DNA of 64,000 nt from Alphaproteobacteria bacterium (GTDB lineage Bacteria > Pseudomonadota > Alphaproteobacteria > ATCC43930 > CGMCC-115725), in the NCBI GenBank assembly GCA_028871055.1, contig JAGWON010000015.1, forward strand, positions 17,221 to 81,220. The letters are read 5' to 3'. This document shows, piece by piece, positions 28,730 to 37,481 of the stretch (position 1 is its first letter; every line of letters starts with the position of its first letter). The notes under the pieces are model-generated. The model did not search any database, was not told the origin of the DNA, and saw nothing but the letters and a program-made list of their open reading frames with translations. A program made the position numbers and the translations under genes.

Positions 28730-31700
28730 ATGAAGTTCACCGACATCTTCATTCGCCGGCCGGTGCTCGCCATGGTGGTGAGCCTGATGATCCTGGTGCT
28801 CGGTCTGCGCTCGGTCGGCACGCTGCCGATCCTGCAATATCCGCGTACCGAGAACGCGGTGGTGACCGTCAGCACCACGTACTACGGCGCCGATCCGTCG
28901 GTGGTCGCGGGCTTCATCACCACGCCGCTCGAGAACGCGATCGCTCAAGCCAACGGCATCGACTATCTGACGTCGATCAGCACCGCGGGCGTCAGCACCA
29001 TCACCGCCAACCTCCGGCTCAACTACGACCCGGACAAGGCGATGACCGAGATCAACGCCAAGATCACCTCGGTGCTGAACCAGCTGCCACCGGGCGCGCA
29101 GCAGCCGGTGGTGACGATCAAGATCGGCCAAACCTTCGACGCGATGTATATCGGCTTCAAGAGCACCGTGCTCGCGCCGAACCAGATCACCGATTACCTG
29201 ACGCGCGTGGTGCAGCCCAAGCTGCAGGCGGTGTCCGGCGTGCAGACCGCGGAGATTCTGGGCGGCCGCACCTTCGCGCTCCGGGCCTGGCTCGATCCGG
29301 CGAAGCTCGCCGCCTATGGCCTGACCGCGAGCGATGTTGCCACCGCGCTGTCGCAGAACGACTACATCTCCGGCCTCGGCAACACCAAGGGCCAGATGGT
29401 GCAGATCAACCTGAATGCGTCGACTAACTTGCATACCGTCGACGAGTTCAAGAACCTGGTGCTGAAGCAATCGGGCGGCGCGATCGTGCGCCTCAAGGAC
29501 GTCGCCAAAGTCACGCTCGGCGCCGACGACTATGACTCGCAGGTCAGCTTCGACGGCCAGCGCGCGGTCTATATCGGCATCCAGGTCGCGCCGGCGGCCA
29601 ATCTGCTCGACGTCATCAAGCAGATCCGGGCCGTCTTCCCGGGCATCCAAAGTCAGCTGCCGCAGGGACTCCAGGGTGCGATCGTCTACGATTCGACCGA
29701 ATTCGTGCACAGCGCGATCAACGAGGTGGTCTGGACACTGGTCGAGGCGCTGCTGATCGTCACCGCGGTGGTGTTCCTGTTTCTGGGCTCGGTGCGCTCG
29801 GTGGTGATCCCGACCGTGGCCATTCCGCTGTCGCTGATCGGCACCTTCACGATGATGCTGATCTTCGGATTCTCGATCAACCTGCTGACGCTGCTCGCGT
29901 TGGTGCTCGCTATCGGCCTCGTCGTCGACGACGCGATCATTGTGGTCGAGAACGTCAACCGCCATCTCGAGGAGGGGATGCGGCCGATAACGGCCGCGAT
30001 CCGCGCCGCGCGCGAGCTCGGCGGGCCGATCATCGCCATGACCGTGGTGCTGGTCGCGGTCTACATCCCGATCGGCTTCCAGGGCGGCCTCACCGGCGCG
30101 CTGTTCACCGAATTCGCCTTCACCCTGGTCGGCGCGGTCACGGTCTCGGCGGTGATCGCGCTGACGCTGTCGCCGATGATGACGTCGCGGCTGCTGAAGC
30201 CGCACACCGAGCTCGGTCACGGCTGGCAGGCGCGCTTCACCGCGTTCGTCGACCGCAACTTCGAGCGGTTGCGCGGCGGCTATACCCGCCGGCTGAGCGG
30301 CAGCCTCGACTATCTGCCGGTGACGGCGACGCTGGCGGTCATCGTGCTCGGCAGCATCTATTTCCTCTATACCGGCTCGAAGACCGAATTGGCGCCGATC
30401 GAGGATCAGGGCGTCATCATCGAATCCTCGCGGCCGGCGCCCGACGCGACGCTGCAGCAGAAGCTGCTCTATTCGCGCGAGGTCTACCAGACCTTCGCCG
30501 GCTATCCCGAAACCGCCCACGTCTTCCAGCTCGACACGCCGACCCAGGATCTCGCCGGCATGGTGCTGAAGCCCTGGAACGAGCGCGCGCGCACCTCGAA
30601 CGAGCTCCAGCCGCAGGTCCAGCAGAAGCTCAGCCAGATCACCGGCATCAACGCGGTGGCGTTCCAGCCGCCGCCGCTGCCCGGCAGCTTCGGCCTGCCG
30701 GTGCAGTTCGTCATCGGCACCACCGAGCCGTTCAATCGGCTCGACGCCGTCGCGCAAAATTTCCTTCAGGACGCGATCAAGAGCGGCCAGTTCATCTTCC
30801 TCGACAGCGATCTCAAGGTCGACCAGCCGCAGGCGACCGTGATCATCGACCGCGACAAGGCGGCACAACTCGGCCTAAAGATGAGCGACGTCGGCGGGGC
30901 GCTGTCGTCGATGTTGGGCGGCGCCTACGTCAACTATTTTGACCTGCAGGGCCGCTCCTACAAGGTGATCCCACAGGTGCAGCAAGTCTCGCGGCTCAAT
31001 CCCGACCAGCTGACGAACTACTACATCAAGACAACGGACGGCACGTCGGTGCCGCTCTCGACCATCGCCCAAATCAAGACTGCGACGGTTCCGGAATCGA
31101 TCAACCACTTCCAGCAGCTCAACAGCGCCACCATCCAGGGCGTGGCCGCGCCCGGCGTGGCGCTCGGCGACGCGCTCGCCACGCTCAAGAGCCTGGCCGA
31201 CCGCACCCTGCCGTCCGACTATTCGATCGACTACGCCGGCACATCGCGGCAGTACATCCAGGAATCGAGCGGCTTCGTCGCCACCTTCGCCTTCGCGCTG
31301 ATCATCATCTTCCTGTCGCTGGCGGCGCTGTTCGAAAGCTTCCGCGATCCGTTCATCATCCTGGTCTCGGTGCCGATGTCGATCGCCGGCGCGTTGGTGT
31401 TCATCAGCCTCGGCATCGGCGGTGCGACCCTCAACATCTATACCGAGGTTGGCCTGGTCACGCTGATGGGCCTCATCAGCAAGCACGGCATTCTGATCGT
31501 CGAGTTCGCCAACGTGCTGCAGCGTCAGGGCAAATCGAAGCGCGAGGCGATCGAGCAGGCGGCGGCGATCCGGCTGCGTCCCATCCTGATGACCACGGCG
31601 GCGATGGTGCTGGGCGTGATCCCGCTGATCCTGGCGACGGGCGCCGGCGCGGTGTCGCGTTTCGACATGGGCTTGGTAATCGCGAGCGGGATCGCGATCG

Positions 31701-31816
31701 GCACGCTGTTCACGCTCTTCGTCGTGCCGGCGGTCTACATGTTGGTCGCCGCCGATCATTCCCGGGCGGCCGAGGCGCAGGCCGGAATCGTCCCGCCCGA
31801 GCCCGAAGGCGTTTAG
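28730..31816 (+). CDS. RND-family multidrug efflux permease (HAE-1 type)
   Basis: The 1028-residue protein has the RND architecture of 12 transmembrane helices with two large periplasmic loops. FIRRPVLAMVVSLMILVLG opens the first helix; LALVLAIGLVVDDAIIVVENV carries the two proton-relay Asp residues of helix 4, and LISKHGILIVEFANVL the Lys of helix 10. It drives drug or organic-compound export by proton motive force with the two preceding gene products. The substrate cannot be told from sequence; the operon repressor suggests induction by a small molecule. Confidence 0.95.
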   Translation: MKFTDIFIRRPVLAMVVSLMILVLGLRSVGTLPILQYPRTENAVVTVSTTYYGADPSVVAGFITTPLENAIAQANGIDYLTSISTAGVSTITANLRLNYDPDKAMTEINAKITSVLNQLPPGAQQPVVTIKIGQTFDAMYIGFKSTVLAPNQITDYLTRVVQPKLQAVSGVQTAEILGGRTFALRAWLDPAKLAAYGLTASDVATALSQNDYISGLGNTKGQMVQINLNASTNLHTVDEFKNLVLKQSGGAIVRLKDVAKVTLGADDYDSQVSFDGQRAVYIGIQVAPAANLLDVIKQIRAVFPGIQSQLPQGLQGAIVYDSTEFVHSAINEVVWTLVEALLIVTAVVFLFLGSVRSVVIPTVAIPLSLIGTFTMMLIFGFSINLLTLLALVLAIGLVVDDAIIVVENVNRHLEEGMRPITAAIRAARELGGPIIAMTVVLVAVYIPIGFQGGLTGALFTEFAFTLVGAVTVSAVIALTLSPMMTSRLLKPHTELGHGWQARFTAFVDRNFERLRGGYTRRLSGSLDYLPVTATLAVIVLGSIYFLYTGSKTELAPIEDQGVIIESSRPAPDATLQQKLLYSREVYQTFAGYPETAHVFQLDTPTQDLAGMVLKPWNERARTSNELQPQVQQKLSQITGINAVAFQPPPLPGSFGLPVQFVIGTTEPFNRLDAVAQNFLQDAIKSGQFIFLDSDLKVDQPQATVIIDRDKAAQLGLKMSDVGGALSSMLGGAYVNYFDLQGRSYKVIPQVQQVSRLNPDQLTNYYIKTTDGTSVPLSTIAQIKTATVPESINHFQQLNSATIQGVAAPGVALGDALATLKSLADRTLPSDYSIDYAGTSRQYIQESSGFVATFAFALIIIFLSLAALFESFRDPFIILVSVPMSIAGALVFISLGIGGATLNIYTEVGLVTLMGLISKHGILIVEFANVLQRQGKSKREAIEQAAAIRLRPILMTTAAMVLGVIPLILATGAGAVSRFDMGLVIASGIAIGTLFTLFVVPAVYMLVAADHSRAAEAQAGIVPPEPEGV

Positions 31817-31861
31817 CGCCGAGCGCTTGCCCAGTGCGCGAGGATCGGGAAAACTAGCGTC

Positions 31862-32454
31862 ATGGGACGGCCACTCGATTTCTTCTTCTTTTACGGCAGC
31901 ATCCACAGCTATCTCTCGGTCATGCGGATCGAACCGTTAGCCGCCAAGGCGGGCGTCGCCGTCCGTTGGCGCCCATTTAATCTGCGCGAAATCCTGATCG
32001 AGCAGAACAACACCGCCTTCGCCAAGAATCCGGTGCGCCTCGCATACAACTGGCGTGACATCGAGCGGCGCGCGGCGCGGCTCGGTATCCCATTCAAGGG
32101 TCGTGCGCCGTATCCGGTCGAACCCGACCTGCTCGCGCTGCGCGTCGGCATTGCCGCCGCCGCCGAAGGCTGGTGCGCCGACTACACCCGCGCGACGTTC
32201 CGCGCCTGTTTCTCGACGGCAAGCCGGCCGGATTAGCGGCCAGCGTCGAAAGCGTGCTCGCCGGGCTTGGCAAGGCGCCGGCGCCGATCATCGCGCGTGC
32301 CGCAAGTGCCGAGGTTGCCGAGCGTCTGAAGGCCGAAACCGATTCCGCGCGCTAGCTCGGAGTTTTTGGCGCGCCGACCTTCGCGATCGGCTCCGAGATT
32401 TTCTGGGGCGACGATCGGCTCGACGAAGCGGTCGTGTATACGGCTGCGGCCTAG
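31862..32454 (+). pseudogene. 2-hydroxychromene-2-carboxylate isomerase (DsbA-like), two disablements
   Basis: The first frame gives DFFFFYGSIHSYLSVMRIEPLA and PYPVEPDLLALRVGIAAAAEGW, the thioredoxin-fold start of HCCA isomerase/GST-kappa proteins. Near 32205-32212 the frame is lost (RATFRACF in one frame, LFLDGKPAGLAASVESV in the next), and the second frame meets a TAG at 32353-32355 before GVFGAPTFAIGSEIFWGDDRLDE, the conserved C-terminal end. Two independent lesions make sequencing error unlikely. The intact relatives help degrade naphthalene-type aromatics, but a function here is lost. Confidence 0.85.
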
Positions 32455-32469
32455 GCGCGCCGCCGCATT

Positions 32470-32655
32470 CTGCTTGTGTGTGGCCGGCAACCCGCGTGAC
32501 GCTTGCGGCTGCAGCGCCCAAGCCGCAAACGGGGAACCATGAGCGATTACGCGACCGTTGCCGGCCGCGATCCAGCGGACGGCCGCGCTTGCGCGCCCAC
32601 ATTTTTTGGCGCGCTTGTTTTGCCATACGGCGGTTCTTCGGAAGGCCGACGATGA
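32470..32655 (+). pseudogene. Duplicated 5' fragment of the DUF4870-family gene
   Basis: The sequence around GGGGAACCATGAGCGATTAC and the following codons (MSDYATVAGRDPADGR) repeats the upstream region and first 16 codons of the gene at 33855 (MSDRAIVGGRDPAQGR), including about 65 bases ahead of the ATG. After that the similarity stops and the frame closes at 32655 after 38 codons. It is a partial duplicate 1.3 kb before the intact gene. It still has the AAACGGGGAACC leader, so a short peptide could be made. Confidence 0.7.
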
Positions 32656-32684
32656 GCGGCAACCGTGCGGTTTCGTGGTGGTGA

Positions 32685-32942
32685 TCACGCGCCGTCGGGC
32701 GGCTGTTCGGGATAGTGGCCAACGATCACCCAGGAATACGCGACGAAAATGAGAGTCGCGACCACCAGGCCGGATACGAAGCTGTGCAGGAACTCCGACA
32801 GGATCAACGGCGCGACGAGAAGCGTTCCGAACATGCACACGGTCAGGTAGACGATCCGAAGTACGCTCGCCTCCCATCCGTTCCACGTATCCGCATCCCA
32901 ATTTCTGGTCAGCCAGCGATGCCACCGATGTTTCCACGGCAT
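32685..32942 (-). CDS. Small membrane protein, unknown
   Basis: This 85-residue product has a Trp-rich cytoplasmic start (MPWKHRWHRWLTRNWDADTW) and two hydrophobic stretches, about residues 28-48 and 54-74 (VVATLIFVAYSWVIVGHYP). A Shine-Dalgarno-like AAGGGG lies before its ATG. I do not recognise the family. It stands alone on the minus strand within a disturbed region between two DUF4870-related segments. Confidence 0.6.
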   Translation of the reverse strand: MPWKHRWHRWLTRNWDADTWNGWEASVLRIVYLTVCMFGTLLVAPLILSEFLHSFVSGLVVATLIFVAYSWVIVGHYPEQPPDGA

Positions 32943-33219
32943 GGTTTACCCCTTCGCTTCCTCGGCATAGGCGCGAGACCCAGCTTGGCATCACAGGGAG
33001 CCCCGAGACAATCGGCCAATCAAAATCGAGTCTCAGCGCTCCTGCCGTGCGATTCGTCCGCCGAGTCCGCCATGGCTAGGCTCCGGACATCGACGGTGAC
33101 GTCCAGTCGTATTCACCCGGCACGATCACCGGTCGCGCTCCGGGCTCGATTATAATTTTATTCAGCGGTTGGCCACGATACGCTGGTGCAGAGACACAGG
33201 TCGTCGGGACGGTCAATCG
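32943..33219. other. Gap upstream of the PAS gene
   Basis: This 277-base stretch has no convincing gene. An AT-rich run ATTATAATTTTATTC near 33148-33163 may be a promoter for the PAS_5 gene. Confidence 0.35.
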
Positions 33220-33741
33220 ATGGCGCCTGAACCTTCTCCCATTAACAATGAGCTAATAGGGGAAGGCTATGCCTATTGGCTGCGCAAACGAGGAGCGCGG
33301 GCGATGCCGTCTCGCGCTGATCTGGACCCAAGCGAACTCAAGCGAGTTTTGCCTCACGTTATGCTGGTCGATGTGCTTGGGCCGCGTCAATATCGATATC
33401 GCTTGATTGGCACCGAGTGCGTGGTAGCCCATGGGATCAATGCGACCGGCCAAACGCTCGATGTGGCCTTGAAAGACGATCAGTACCGAGCTCATGTCAT
33501 CGGGCTTTATGACCAATGCGTCAGCGAGTGTCGTCCGCTTTATTCGGAGAGTCTGTTCTTTCAAAAAGGCGCCGACATCGACCGCCATGTAAAGGTTCTA
33601 TTCCTTCCCCTGTCGAATGACGGCGCTACGGCGAACATGATTTTCGTCATACAGGTTATCCAGTTCGTTGATGAACAAGCGCGGAAAGATCATTTCACGT
33701 CGATAAAGCCGCACAAAGAGATCGTACGCGCGACGCTTTGA
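33220..33741 (+). CDS. PAS_5 domain protein
   Basis: The 173-residue protein matches the PAS_5 (DUF1488-like sensor) pattern: YWLRKRGARAMPSRADLDPSELKRVLPHVMLVDVL, YRYRLIGTECV and the C-terminal LFLPLSNDGATANMIFVIQV (landmarks only). These cytoplasmic single-domain proteins are common in alphaproteobacteria and have unknown ligands. The ATG at 33220 is chosen because MAPEPSPINNEL precedes the domain; an in-frame ATG at 33169 is possible. Base composition is lower in GC than the neighbours, hinting at transfer. Confidence 0.78.
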   Translation: MAPEPSPINNELIGEGYAYWLRKRGARAMPSRADLDPSELKRVLPHVMLVDVLGPRQYRYRLIGTECVVAHGINATGQTLDVALKDDQYRAHVIGLYDQCVSECRPLYSESLFFQKGADIDRHVKVLFLPLSNDGATANMIFVIQVIQFVDEQARKDHFTSIKPHKEIVRATL

Positions 33742-33854
33742 GTCGCCAGTCGCACGATTTTCAGAGCGGATTGCGGCTCGGCATACCGCTTGAACGCAGC
33801 CGGCCGGCCACGTAACGCTTGTGCCGGCGGCGCCCACGCCGCGAAGGGGGAACC

Positions 33855-34214
33855 ATGAGCGATCGCGCAATCGTTGGCGGCCGCGATCCGGCGCAGGGTC
33901 GCACCGCGACCATCATCTACATCCTTTATCTCGTCGGGTTGGTCGTCCAGGTGACGCACCTGATCGGCGTGATCGTGGCCTATGTCTACCGCAACGACGG
34001 GCCGGATTGGGTGCGGACCCATTACCGGTTCCAGATTCGCACCTTCTGGATCGGCCTGCTCTACGCCGTGACCGGCTTCGTCACGCTTCACCTGCTGATC
34101 GGCGGCCTGATCCTGTTCCTCACGCTGGTCTGGTTCATCGTCCGTTGCGTCAAGGGCCTCAGGTTCGTCGGCCGCGCCGAGGCCTACGACAACGTGACGA
34201 GCTGGCTGTGGTGA
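33855..34214 (+). CDS. DUF4870/Tic20-like membrane protein
   Basis: The 119-residue product has three hydrophobic helices (about 18-45, 63-83 and 85-98) and the typical VYRNDGPDWVRTHYRFQIRTFW between the first two. Proteins of this family are small inner-membrane proteins of unknown role. A strong GAAGGGGGAACC lies before the ATG. Its leader and first codons have a degenerate duplicate at 32470-32655. Confidence 0.82.
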   Translation: MSDRAIVGGRDPAQGRTATIIYILYLVGLVVQVTHLIGVIVAYVYRNDGPDWVRTHYRFQIRTFWIGLLYAVTGFVTLHLLIGGLILFLTLVWFIVRCVKGLRFVGRAEAYDNVTSWLW

Positions 34215-34221
34215 CCGCGCT

Positions 34222-35082
34222 TTAGCGCGCGCCGGTCTCGACCGGCGTATCGCCGGGCAGGCCCCATTCCGACCACGAGCCGTCGTAGACTGCGGTCTCG
34301 GGCCAGCCGAGTAGATGCATGCCGAAGGCGATGGCGCAGGCGGTGACGCCCGAGCCGCAACTCGACACCGCCGGCTTTGCCGGATCGACGCCGGCGGCGC
34401 GGAATTTGGCGGCGAGCGCGTCGGCCGGCAGCACCGTGCGCGTCGCTTTGTCGACGAACTCAGTTGAAGGCAGCGAGACGCTGCCGGGGATGTGGCCGCC
34501 GTGCAGTCCGGCGCGCGGCTCGGGCTCGGTGCCGGCGAAGCGGCCGGCGCTGCGCGCGTCGATCACCTGCTCGCGCCTCGATTGGAGATTGGCGAGCATC
34601 TGCGCCTTGTTGCGCACGCGGCCCCGGTCGAGCTTGGCGTCGAACGTCGCCGTCGGAAATTTCGGCACCTTGGCGGTGACTGGAAGGTTTTCGGCGAGCC
34701 ACTTGGGCAAGCCGCCGTTGAGGATCGCAACATCTTTGTGGCCGAAGGCGCGCAACGTCCACCACACCCGCGGCGCTGAGGCGAGGCCGAAGGCGTCGTA
34801 GACGACGATCTTGTGGCGGCTGCCGACGCCGAGCGCCGTCATCATCCGCGCGAAGGTCGGCGCGTCGGGCAACATGTGGGGCAGGGGATTGGCGGCGTCC
34901 TTGATCTCCTCAATATCGAAATAGATCGCGCCCGGAATGTGCTGGCGCGCATAGAGCTCGGGTCCGGTCGGGCTGACGCCGGGCAGCGTAAACGTCCCGT
35001 CGAGGATGCGCAGGTTCTGATCGCCGAGATGTGCGGCGAGCCACGCGGTCTCAACCAGCGCCTCGGGATGGGCATAGTTCAT
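34222..35082 (-). CDS. sseA: 3-mercaptopyruvate sulfurtransferase
   Basis: The 286-residue protein has two rhodanese domains. The N-terminal one (ALVETAWLAAHLGDQNLRILDG, HIPGAIYFDIEEIKD) is inactive-like, and the C-terminal one has the catalytic Cys242 in SCGSGVTACAIAF; the CGSGVTA loop marks mercaptopyruvate rather than thiosulfate sulfurtransferases. It moves sulfur from 3-mercaptopyruvate to thiols or cyanide. The ATG at 35082 gives MNYAHPEALV; an upstream start would translate a repeat element. It is followed in the same direction from cysK across a repeat-bearing gap. Confidence 0.94.
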   Translation of the reverse strand: MNYAHPEALVETAWLAAHLGDQNLRILDGTFTLPGVSPTGPELYARQHIPGAIYFDIEEIKDAANPLPHMLPDAPTFARMMTALGVGSRHKIVVYDAFGLASAPRVWWTLRAFGHKDVAILNGGLPKWLAENLPVTAKVPKFPTATFDAKLDRGRVRNKAQMLANLQSRREQVIDARSAGRFAGTEPEPRAGLHGGHIPGSVSLPSTEFVDKATRTVLPADALAAKFRAAGVDPAKPAVSSCGSGVTACAIAFGMHLLGWPETAVYDGSWSEWGLPGDTPVETGAR

Positions 35083-35100
35083 GCGCCTTGCCTCGCGAAC

Positions 35101-35170
35101 GTCATGGCCGGGCTTGGCCCGGCCATCCACGCCTTAAGACGTGGATGCCTGGCACTAGGCCGGGTATGAC
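35101..35170. repeat. Interspersed palindromic repeat, GTCATGCCCGG family, short copy
   Basis: GTCATGGCCGGGCTTGGCCC opens the element and GGCCGGGTATGAC closes it, with an inner palindrome CCACGCCTTAAGACGTGG. It lies between cysK and sseA. Confidence 0.82.
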
Positions 35171-35203
35171 AAACACGGATCGACAGGGCGGCACTCAATT
35201 ATC

Positions 35204-36220
35204 CTACTCCTCCGGTATCCATGACGGCACCGGCAGCTTCTTCTCGCGCAGGAACGCCGGGTTGAACAGTTTCGACTGATAGCGCGTGCCGTAATCGGCG
35301 AGAATGGTGACGACCGTATGGCCGGGTCCCAGCTCCTTCGCCGCCCTGATCGCGCCGACGATGTTGATCCCCGACGAGCCGCCGAGGATCAGGCCCTCCT
35401 CGAGCACGAGATCGAACAGCACCGGCAGCATCTCCTCGTCGGTCACCTGGAACCAGCCGTCGAGCGGCGCGCCTTCGAGATTCTTGGTGATGCGGCCCTG
35501 GCCGATGCCCTCGGTGATCGAGTTGCCCTCGGCCTTCAATTCGTGGCGCGCGTACCACGAATAGATCGCCGAGCCCAGCGGATCGGCGAGATAGATCCGG
35601 ACCTTGCGGCTGAATTCCTTGAGCGCGATGCCGACGCCGGCAAGCGTGCCGCCGGTGCCGACCGAGCAGACGAAGGCGTCGACCTTGCCCTGGGTCTGCT
35701 CCCAGATCTCCGGTCCCGTCGTCTCGATATGCGCGCGTTGGTTGGCGAGGTTGTCGAACTGGTTGGCCCAGATCGCGCCGCGCGGCGACTGCGCCGCAAC
35801 CTCCTTCGCCAACGTCTCGGAATAGCGCACGTAGTTCATCGGATTGGCATAGGGCACCGCCGGCACCAGGCGAAGATCGGCGCCGCACAGCCGCAGCATG
35901 TCCTTCTTCTCCTGGCTCTGCGTCTCGGGCATGACGATGACGCTTTTGTAACCCAGTGCATTTCCGACGAGCGCGAGGCCGATGCCGGTGTTGCCTGCGG
36001 TGCCTTCGACGATGGTGCCGCCCGGCTTGAGGAGCCCGCGTGTCTCGGCGTCCTTGACGATGTAGAGCGCGGCGCGGTCTTTCACCGAGCCGCCGGGGTT
36101 GAGGAACTCTGCCTTGCCCAGGATCTCGCAGCCGGTCAGCTCCGACGCCTTGCGCAAGCGGATCATCGGCGTATTGCCGATGGTTTCAATGAAGCCGTTG
36201 CGGATCGCCGGGCTGAGCAT
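35204..36220 (-). CDS. cysK: Cysteine synthase A
   Basis: The 338-residue PLP enzyme has the N-terminal IGNTPMIRL, the cofactor lysine Lys47 in NPGGSVKDRAA, the phosphate cradle GTAGNTGIGLAL and the substrate loop SVGTGGTLAGVG. It makes cysteine from O-acetylserine and sulfide. The protein is slightly longer than standard CysK (about 310-325), with an insertion-bearing C-terminal half (YSWYARHELKAEGNSITEGIG) also seen in cystathionine beta-synthase-like relatives. It precedes sseA in the same direction. Confidence 0.92.
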   Translation of the reverse strand: MLSPAIRNGFIETIGNTPMIRLRKASELTGCEILGKAEFLNPGGSVKDRAALYIVKDAETRGLLKPGGTIVEGTAGNTGIGLALVGNALGYKSVIVMPETQSQEKKDMLRLCGADLRLVPAVPYANPMNYVRYSETLAKEVAAQSPRGAIWANQFDNLANQRAHIETTGPEIWEQTQGKVDAFVCSVGTGGTLAGVGIALKEFSRKVRIYLADPLGSAIYSWYARHELKAEGNSITEGIGQGRITKNLEGAPLDGWFQVTDEEMLPVLFDLVLEEGLILGGSSGINIVGAIRAAKELGPGHTVVTILADYGTRYQSKLFNPAFLREKKLPVPSWIPEE

Positions 36221-36293
36221 GGGGGCGGGACGGCAAGGTTATGAATGCGTGACTATAGAGAGTCGCCTCTTGCAATCAACCCCGCGGGCTCGC

Positions 36294-36479
36294 ATGCTAG
36301 GGGGCGTGTACGGGCGATCGGCGGGCATCTTGGCCATGGCGATCGCGGCGATCGTGCTGGCCGGTTGTGCCGGCAATCCGCCGACCCCGACCTACGGCCC
36401 GTTCACGCCACGCAACGGCGCCGGCGCGCCGATCGACCGGAACGGAATTCCGATCATCGGCACGCCCTGGCGACCGTAA
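36294..36479 (+). CDS. Small lipoprotein, unknown
   Basis: The 61-residue product has a lipoprotein signal (AGILAMAIAAIVLAGC with Cys in LAGC) followed by a short Pro/Gly/Asn-rich mature part (AGNPPTPTYGPFTPRNGAGAP...). It resembles the many short lipoproteins of alphaproteobacteria. Start options are the ATG at 36294 or a GTG at 36306, the latter having AGGGGC before it. Function unknown. Confidence 0.65.
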   Translation: MLGGVYGRSAGILAMAIAAIVLAGCAGNPPTPTYGPFTPRNGAGAPIDRNGIPIIGTPWRP

Positions 36480-36543
36480 TCTTTTCGGGGGGATTAACCT
36501 CGGAGTCGGTGCCTAGAATCTTCCGAAGGGGGAGGTAGACCTC

Positions 36544-36738
36544 ATGTGGCACTGGATTCTCGATCATCGCAGCACGTTCGATGCCATTGGCTTGGCCTGG
36601 GCCATACCGGTCGTGGTGGTTCTCGTCGCCACGAAGCTGTTCCCGCCCGCCTATCGCCGCGGCGAGACCGCATCCGAACTCATCACGGTGCGGACCGACA
36701 AAGGCGCCGAGACCAAGAGCCCGCGCTCGGCGGCTTAA
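36544..36738 (+). CDS. Small single-helix membrane protein, unknown
   Basis: The 64-residue product has one transmembrane segment (about 13-33, AIGLAWAIPVVVVLVATKLF) and a hydrophilic C-terminus. A good GGGGGAGG Shine-Dalgarno (36529-36536) precedes the ATG. No family is recognised. It may be co-transcribed with the lipoprotein just upstream. Confidence 0.62.
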   Translation: MWHWILDHRSTFDAIGLAWAIPVVVVLVATKLFPPAYRRGETASELITVRTDKGAETKSPRSAA

Positions 36739-36747
36739 CCGGGCGGC

Positions 36748-37362
36748 CTATCGCTGCAGCCAGCGCCGCCGCAAGCGCGCGCGGTTCGCGGCCAGCCAAT
36801 AGAGCGCGACCAGCGTCGGACCGTTCTGGATGCGGCCCGTGAGCGCGAGATTCATCGCCGCGCGAAAGCCCTTCACCGTCACCCGGATGTCCTCGTGTTC
36901 TTCGGCGAGCCCATGCAGCCCGCCGACGCCGCGTGAATCGACCCGCGCGCAAAACAGATGAAAGCTCTCGGTCGAGCCGCCCGGCGAGGTCATGAATTTC
37001 TGCGCCAGGAACGGCGCGCCGGTGATGGCGATGCCCGCTTCCTCGCGCGCTTCGCGGACCGCCACGTTGCGCGGGCGCTCGCGCCGATCCTCGATGATGC
37101 CGGCGACGATCTCGATCTGCCAGGCGGGAAAGCCAGCGAGATGGGCGGGTAGCCGGAATTGCTCGACCAGCACCAGAGCGTCGCGCTTAGGATCGTAGAG
37201 CAGGATGCCGACGGTCTGGCCGCGCTCGAACACCTCGCGCGTCATCGGCGGGCTCATGCCGCCGCGATAGAGCCGGTGGCGCAGCGTGTAGAGGTCGAGT
37301 TGGAAATAGCCGCGATAGATCGTCTGCTTGCTGAGAATCTTTACGGGCACGCGCTTCGCCAT
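36748..37362 (-). CDS. NUDIX hydrolase, ADP-ribose pyrophosphatase-like
   Basis: The 204-residue product has the NUDIX box as GIIEDRRERPRNVAVREAREEAGI (catalytic REAREEAG core) preceded by EQFRLPAHL, which together indicate the ADP-ribose pyrophosphatase (NudF) subgroup. Such enzymes hydrolyse ADP-ribose or related nucleoside diphosphates. The first residues of the box carry Ile-Ile-Glu-Asp where GxxE is usual (AGIIEDRRE), a mild deviation. The ATG at 37362 starts MAKRVPVKILSK. Confidence 0.86.
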   Translation of the reverse strand: MAKRVPVKILSKQTIYRGYFQLDLYTLRHRLYRGGMSPPMTREVFERGQTVGILLYDPKRDALVLVEQFRLPAHLAGFPAWQIEIVAGIIEDRRERPRNVAVREAREEAGIAITGAPFLAQKFMTSPGGSTESFHLFCARVDSRGVGGLHGLAEEHEDIRVTVKGFRAAMNLALTGRIQNGPTLVALYWLAANRARLRRRWLQR

Positions 37363-37481
37363 GGCGGCGCAGTCTAGGGGAGGCGGCACCGGCCGGTCGA
37401 GCGCCGTCCCCTCATGCCCAATGCGCTCAGCCCGAGGGCGAGAACGCGCCGCCGCCGGCGCTTCATCGGCTCCGGTCGGCA

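Noticed and set aside
28355..30868. Minus-strand open frame of 837 codons across the RND genes
   Set aside because: It is antisense to clear RND adaptor and pump genes and has low-complexity charged composition with no domain.
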